From Paludibacteraceae bacterium (GTDB lineage Bacteria > Bacteroidota > Bacteroidia > Bacteroidales > Paludibacteraceae): DNA of 64,000 bases. This document shows, one piece after another, positions 59,592 to 64,000 of this stretch (positions are counted from its first letter, which is position 1; each line of letters starts with the position of its first letter). The notes beneath the pieces were generated by a model that made no database searches, was not told the DNA's origin, and was given only the letters and a program-made list of their open reading frames with translations. A program made the translations under genes and the position numbers. The stretch is from assembly GCA_017443145.1 (NCBI GenBank), contig JAFSPA010000007.1, positions 1 through 64,000 of the forward strand. The letters are read 5' to 3'.

Positions 59592-62500
59592 CAGTTAACA
59601 ATCACTTTCACGGTTCTCACTTCGCCTTCTTCCTGTATGAGGTGGAACATATACACACCCGATTGAGCGGGCAGTTTAACTTCGTAAGCGTTATGTTCGC
59701 CCGGAGTGAAATTACCGCTCTGAATGAGCGATCCGAATGGGTTGTAGAGTTTATACGTACCGCCATGTTGGCTGCAGAGGATATTAACCACCGGATTAGC
59801 TTTTACCACGTAAGTCGGCACAACGCTGACGTACGGCAGTTGTGGCACGGTGGTGTTATCGCGTTGTACAGCAGTAATTGGGCAAGTCATGACGCTCACG
59901 TCTTCACCTTCGCGCACAAGTCCTACGCTGTATTCGGCACCTGGCTCTAAAAGATGCGGCAGATAGAGGTACGGACGGGTCTGTCCGACCAACTCTTCGC
60001 CATTCTTATACCATTGGTAAGCGGAGAAGATATAACCTTCATTACCTTCACCGTAGTTGTATTTCTCGTTAAGAATGCCGACAGCGTCCATCCAATGTTG
60101 CTCTAATAGCCACGATGGATAAGCCACTTGGAACTTAAAGTCAACGCGCAGCATCTCCTCGTCTTTGCAAGTACCATTATCGAAGTAAATTTTTGCCGAG
60201 TAGTGGTTCGGACGAACGTACGGTAATATATCCGGCAAGTCCATGTGCATTGTGTTGCTGGTGACAGACATCACCACTGTGTCTTGCGGGAAGCCGTTCG
60301 CCTTAGCCAGTGAGTCATAGACGATACGCAGTTCGCGCGGTGCTTTGCCGTTGTGCTCGTCGAAGGTGAAAATCATGTCGTATGCACCCTCATCAGCGCA
60401 GATAGTCATCGGCTCTATCTTAAACTGAGTCACTGGCGCAACTTCGAGATACAGTACCACGAAGCTATCGCAGCCCACTTTATTAATCAGTTGGTCGTAA
60501 TAGATACCCGAGCGAGTGAGCGGACGGCCATTAAGCAGGTAGGTCTCGCCTACGCAGATAGTGTCATACAACGTATCCGTCAGTATTGGCCACAAGGTCA
60601 GGTAGAGCTTATACAGCGAATCGCATTCAAGCGTCGTCGTGAACTCTCTATGCAGGAATGTATCTACCGGCACGGTGTCTTTTCTGTGCTGCTCAAGCCA
60701 AGTATCGAGATTATGTCCTTGCCACTCGAAGTGAGGTCTGTTTGCGCAGATAGTGTCGTAGAAGATGCTGTCGTATGCTTGGTTGATATGGAGCGTAAGG
60801 AAGTAGATTGAGTCACATGTACCGTCTGCCATCACATACCGGTCTGCCGTATCAAGAATAGCAGCATGAGGGCTAAAGAGCTCCATACCACGCCATTCGA
60901 GCGTATCGCTGGAACATATCGTATCCACCTCGTGGAAGTGATAAGCCGGACGAACATAGTAGCGTAGCATATATGTTGAGTCACAGTTACAGCTAACTGT
61001 GCGCAGCGAATCATAGATAGTCACCCAGAAGCCAATATCCTTACCAGACGCATCTTTCTGAATCGTATCCGTAGGCACTTTGTCGAATATCTCTCCCTTC
61101 TCGCCACGGAGCGCCATCGTATGCGGCTTGGTCTCGCCAGGCGTTATCCAAACAACATCATCGTAACGGCAAACTGTGTCGCCAGGAATAGTATCGGGCT
61201 TGAAGTGGTAGTAATCACGCCACTGAGCACGCAACACGACGACAGAGTCACATTTCACATCTTTACCCGTTTCATAGCGTACCTCTACCTCAAACTCATT
61301 CGGGTCATAGTAAACGGTCTGATGCTCAAAGATGATGGTGTCGTTTTTACATATTGTATCGTATTTGATACGACGCACAGCCGGTAGCACATCGAGATGC
61401 AGAACGAAGACAGAGTCCACTCCGCCGCGAACGGTCTTGAGCGAGTCGTAGTATGTTCCACTCGGCTTATAGTTCAGGTTAACGAAGTTAGAAGCATTTG
61501 GCGATTGCGGACGCCACGACCATTCAACATTGGAACAGATAGCCGTATCAAACGGGAACTCGTATGTTTGGAAGATAAAGATTGAATCCCAGATAATCGA
61601 ATCGCAACCATTGAGACGTAGCGTATCAATGAGGAACGTATCACGCATTACTGCACCGGGTTTGAGCTGTATATCGTGTACCAAGTCGCGAACTGTCACA
61701 CGATCCTTTTGGTTACCGAGCGAGTCAATGTATTGGAACGTACCGTTCTTGCCACCGAAGTACCAAACGCGGTTGTTATCACCCAGCGTATCGCGCACGT
61801 GCGTAGTATCATATTTGGAGATATGTATCTTCACGTAGTTGATACTATCGCAGCGATAGTTACGCGTGCCGGTCGGGTATGGAACAGAATCGTAGTAGCT
61901 GTACACTGAGTCTTTCGGGATATAGATAATCTCGCTATATGGTGTCGCAGGTGATACAGGCTCAATCGGATGTGCCGCCAAGTCGTAGTCATAACCGACC
62001 CAGAGGTGATTATTCCACAGCAGCGTATCGTTCGAACACAAGTCTTCGTCGAACTGCACCTTGTCGTAGTTATACTGATACGTATATGTCGGCGTCACAT
62101 TAAGCTCCAACTCCCAAATCGAGTCGCAGTGAACGGGTAGATATGCCTTACCCTTCGGGTGGTAGAAAACAGTATCCGTTTGTAGGCTGTCACGAATGAG
62201 GTAGTGACCAGACAATAGCGAGATAGTACTATTGAACGTTGCCGTATCAATCTTCTGCGTCGCACCACTGATTGGATCTACAATATAGATGTACTCGTTC
62301 TTTCTTCCTGCGTTAGAGTGTCCAACCCATTCGAAGCGCTCACCCTGACACACGTGTGCCTCCTCGGACTTATACTTAGCAGGGAAGCCCGTCAGTTGCA
62401 AGTTATAAATAGAGTCAAAGCCGAGTACGGTCTTCAAACTGTCGTAGTACCAGCGTGTCTCACCGGCAGCAGGCACATCGGTGATAGTTATCTTCCTACC

Positions 62501-63994
62501 ACAAGTAAAAATTGGACAATTGACAAGAGGATCATATATCCACCAATCGTACTCGCAGTTCTCACAAACAGCCGCATAAGCTGTGTCGCGGAACACTTGT
62601 CCCACAACGATGCGGATGGTGTAGAGCGAGTCGCACTTATGTGTGCCAACACTGTGATGGTCAACCGTTTGAGTCGTGAAATAGTGGTGGGTATATTCCT
62701 TTGTACCCGGAACGCGCTCGACGTACTTAGGCTGAGGATCTAACGTTGGAACAGGCGCTGTCGGACTACCCATAAAGAGCGTATCGTCCCAGACAAAATA
62801 TTGTTCACTGGATAACGGTCTATTAACCGGACCTATATTATACGTCGGAACAATAGTAATCGTGATAGATGTCACCGAGTCGCAGCCGTTCTTACCATCA
62901 CACTTCGGGCAAGTCAACGTGCGGACAGAGTCTATCAACGTGAACGTTCCTGCCACATCCAGCGGTATCTCATTGGTCATCACAGCCTTCTTGCCGCCGT
63001 TGATATCATCCACCATCCAGATCTTTCGTGGCACATCGCCCAGACGCGGGTGGTTAATCCACTCGTAATACGCACCATCCGCCTGACAGGTCGTGTCGGC
63101 ATCCTCTGTCAATCGATAAACAGGGCGCACATGAATCCTATGCGTCACACCACTATCGCAGCCACATTTCGTAGTTACACCTCTGAACTTCTCGTATTCA
63201 TTGATGGCACCAGGCGTATGGTCGTAATCCCAGACATAGGTCTCGTCGAAGAAGTGATACTCTGTGCCTTCGCAGATAAACGTATCCACTACGGTAACAT
63301 AAACGCTATCAAGGTGAATCCGCAAAGTGTGCGTTGAGTCACAACCATAGCGCGTCAAGGAGTGGAAGGTCGTGTCGAAATAGATCGTACCGCCGCAAGT
63401 CTTGTTCAAAAAGTCCTTATTCAACAACGTCTTCGCGCGAACGGTCTCTTTCGGACCGGTGTAGTTCTCGCCATAATAGTAATAGTCTAATCCTTCGAAC
63501 GTGTACTTGAAGAACTTATTTTGACAGAGAATAGAATCATCTTGGAAGTGCTCCTCCTTGCCCACAATAAGTGTCAACCGCCAGATAGAGTCGCATCCGA
63601 CGCCGTTCTCACAAGCGGTACAGGTCTTCGTCTTTAGCGAATCAACAAACTCAAATGTTCCTGCCACATCGGTAGGAATATTATTTGCCGGCACACGTTT
63701 GCCACGTCTTACATCCCAGACTTGACGTATCTCACCCGGCAGAGCGTCGGTATGCCCTTCCCATACGTAATGCTCCACCGTCGGGTCTTTCGCAATACAT
63801 GTCGTATCTTTGAACGGCAGCTCCGTATTGAACTTACTGCCCTTATCGGCATAGACTTTGTGGATAAAGAGGCGCAGAGTCTCGTTATATTCGCAGCGTT
63901 TCACGTCTTGTGCATCCTTCACATCCACCATATGCGACTCTGTGTAGGGGGTCGTCTCATCATAGCCACGATCCCATAACTGCCAGCCGTTCAA
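59591..63994 (-). CDS. Giant modular type IX-secreted surface protein, 5' end outside the window
   Basis: The C-terminal 1467 residues of a larger protein; the N-terminus lies beyond the right edge. At least 15 modules of about 80-110 residues each contain a C-x(n)-W-x-G element (for example ICANRPHFEWQGHNL) and end with (G/K/E)CDS-x(3)-L-x-L-x-V (GCDSTHTLRIHL, ECDSLYKLYLTLW, GCDSFVVLYLEV). In two of them the Cys is replaced (GFDSIYNL, GVDSVFVL). An immunoglobulin-like region follows. The last about 75 residues (GGTYKLYNPFGSLIQSG to VRTVKVIVN) are a type A sorting domain for type IX export. It is an adhesin- or matrix-type protein by architecture. Confidence 0.85.
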   Translation of the reverse strand: MNGWQLWDRGYDETTPYTESHMVDVKDAQDVKRCEYNETLRLFIHKVYADKGSKFNTELPFKDTTCIAKDPTVEHYVWEGHTDALPGEIRQVWDVRRGKRVPANNIPTDVAGTFEFVDSLKTKTCTACENGVGCDSIWRLTLIVGKEEHFQDDSILCQNKFFKYTFEGLDYYYYGENYTGPKETVRAKTLLNKDFLNKTCGGTIYFDTTFHSLTRYGCDSTHTLRIHLDSVYVTVVDTFICEGTEYHFFDETYVWDYDHTPGAINEYEKFRGVTTKCGCDSGVTHRIHVRPVYRLTEDADTTCQADGAYYEWINHPRLGDVPRKIWMVDDINGGKKAVMTNEIPLDVAGTFTLIDSVRTLTCPKCDGKNGCDSVTSITITIVPTYNIGPVNRPLSSEQYFVWDDTLFMGSPTAPVPTLDPQPKYVERVPGTKEYTHHYFTTQTVDHHSVGTHKCDSLYTIRIVVGQVFRDTAYAAVCENCEYDWWIYDPLVNCPIFTCGRKITITDVPAAGETRWYYDSLKTVLGFDSIYNLQLTGFPAKYKSEEAHVCQGERFEWVGHSNAGRKNEYIYIVDPISGATQKIDTATFNSTISLLSGHYLIRDSLQTDTVFYHPKGKAYLPVHCDSIWELELNVTPTYTYQYNYDKVQFDEDLCSNDTLLWNNHLWVGYDYDLAAHPIEPVSPATPYSEIIYIPKDSVYSYYDSVPYPTGTRNYRCDSINYVKIHISKYDTTHVRDTLGDNNRVWYFGGKNGTFQYIDSLGNQKDRVTVRDLVHDIQLKPGAVMRDTFLIDTLRLNGCDSIIWDSIFIFQTYEFPFDTAICSNVEWSWRPQSPNASNFVNLNYKPSGTYYDSLKTVRGGVDSVFVLHLDVLPAVRRIKYDTICKNDTIIFEHQTVYYDPNEFEVEVRYETGKDVKCDSVVVLRAQWRDYYHFKPDTIPGDTVCRYDDVVWITPGETKPHTMALRGEKGEIFDKVPTDTIQKDASGKDIGFWVTIYDSLRTVSCNCDSTYMLRYYVRPAYHFHEVDTICSSDTLEWRGMELFSPHAAILDTADRYVMADGTCDSIYFLTLHINQAYDSIFYDTICANRPHFEWQGHNLDTWLEQHRKDTVPVDTFLHREFTTTLECDSLYKLYLTLWPILTDTLYDTICVGETYLLNGRPLTRSGIYYDQLINKVGCDSFVVLYLEVAPVTQFKIEPMTICADEGAYDMIFTFDEHNGKAPRELRIVYDSLAKANGFPQDTVVMSVTSNTMHMDLPDILPYVRPNHYSAKIYFDNGTCKDEEMLRVDFKFQVAYPSWLLEQHWMDAVGILNEKYNYGEGNEGYIFSAYQWYKNGEELVGQTRPYLYLPHLLEPGAEYSVGLVREGEDVSVMTCPITAVQRDNTTVPQLPYVSVVPTYVVKANPVVNILCSQHGGTYKLYNPFGSLIQSGNFTPGEHNAYEVKLPAQSGVYMFHLIQEEGEVRTVKVIVN

Positions 63995-64000
63995 GGTCTT

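Overview
The window reads as a chromosomal contig from a member of the Bacteroidota, most likely an uncultured Bacteroidales. The reasons are promoters of the form TTTG-N19-21-TAnnTTTG before many transcription units, almost no Shine-Dalgarno sequences, PorP/SprF and type IX sorting tails, several Bacteroidota-type lipoproteins and outer membrane barrels, and family-typical versions of PpiD, SecA (1107 aa), NptA and the APH-RapZ fusion. No rRNA, CRISPR array, restriction system, transposase or intact prophage is visible.

Layout. 1-1850 is accessory: three small paralogous proteins, a 61-aa helix-turn-helix protein, and GC-rich inverted-repeat DNA between them. 1908-10452 (+) is a dxs-trkA-trkH-SGNH-MBOAT-coaE operon. 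10456-11655 (-) is infC-rpmI-rplT. 11848-14809 (+) is a lipoprotein plus a PpiD-like chaperone. 15006-17069 (+) is an unusual operon: a membrane protein joining a PH-like domain to a LuxR-type helix-turn-helix, a second small membrane PH-like protein, and a radical-SAM-associated-type lipoprotein with no radical SAM gene in view. 17425-23703 (+) is nptA-MFS-pssA-endonuclease-PAP2, followed by tRNA-Val. 23868-27507 (+) is cstA-engB-usp-fecCD. gapA (-) follows. 28701-34420 (-) is glucosaminidase-DUF721-mutS2-barrel-phosphoesterase-ArsF-like. nadK-lgt (+) run divergently from it. 36305-42285 (-) is a tagged secreted protein-secA-fmt-HD. Next come tRNA-Lys, a frameshifted lipoprotein remnant and the APH-RapZ fusion (+). 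44673-54674 (-) is a long run gdhA-PEP protein-ssb-ffh-folD-unknown-prfA-GT2. The right end holds a lipase-like lipoprotein, PorP/SprF and a 5'-nucleotidase (+), then a barrel and a giant type IX cargo protein cut by the window edge (-).

The most unusual signals are not genes. First, short imperfect tandem repeats with a strict 7-bp period occur at more than fifteen places. They sit between genes, across stop/start junctions, inside signal peptides and inside conserved enzymes (three times in dxs), and many units share a TTTC(A/C)-like core. Second, two 110-bp elements built from six 11-bp units lie in inverted orientation 25 kb apart, each just 3' of a small lipoprotein-type gene. Third, a GC-rich palindromic element occurs in noncoding DNA at 95-141 and in frame inside dxs at 2911-2956, with compensatory stem changes. 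Fourth, infC appears to start at an AUA codon behind the only strong Shine-Dalgarno sequence I noticed. All functional statements rest on reading motifs by eye; no database search was run.
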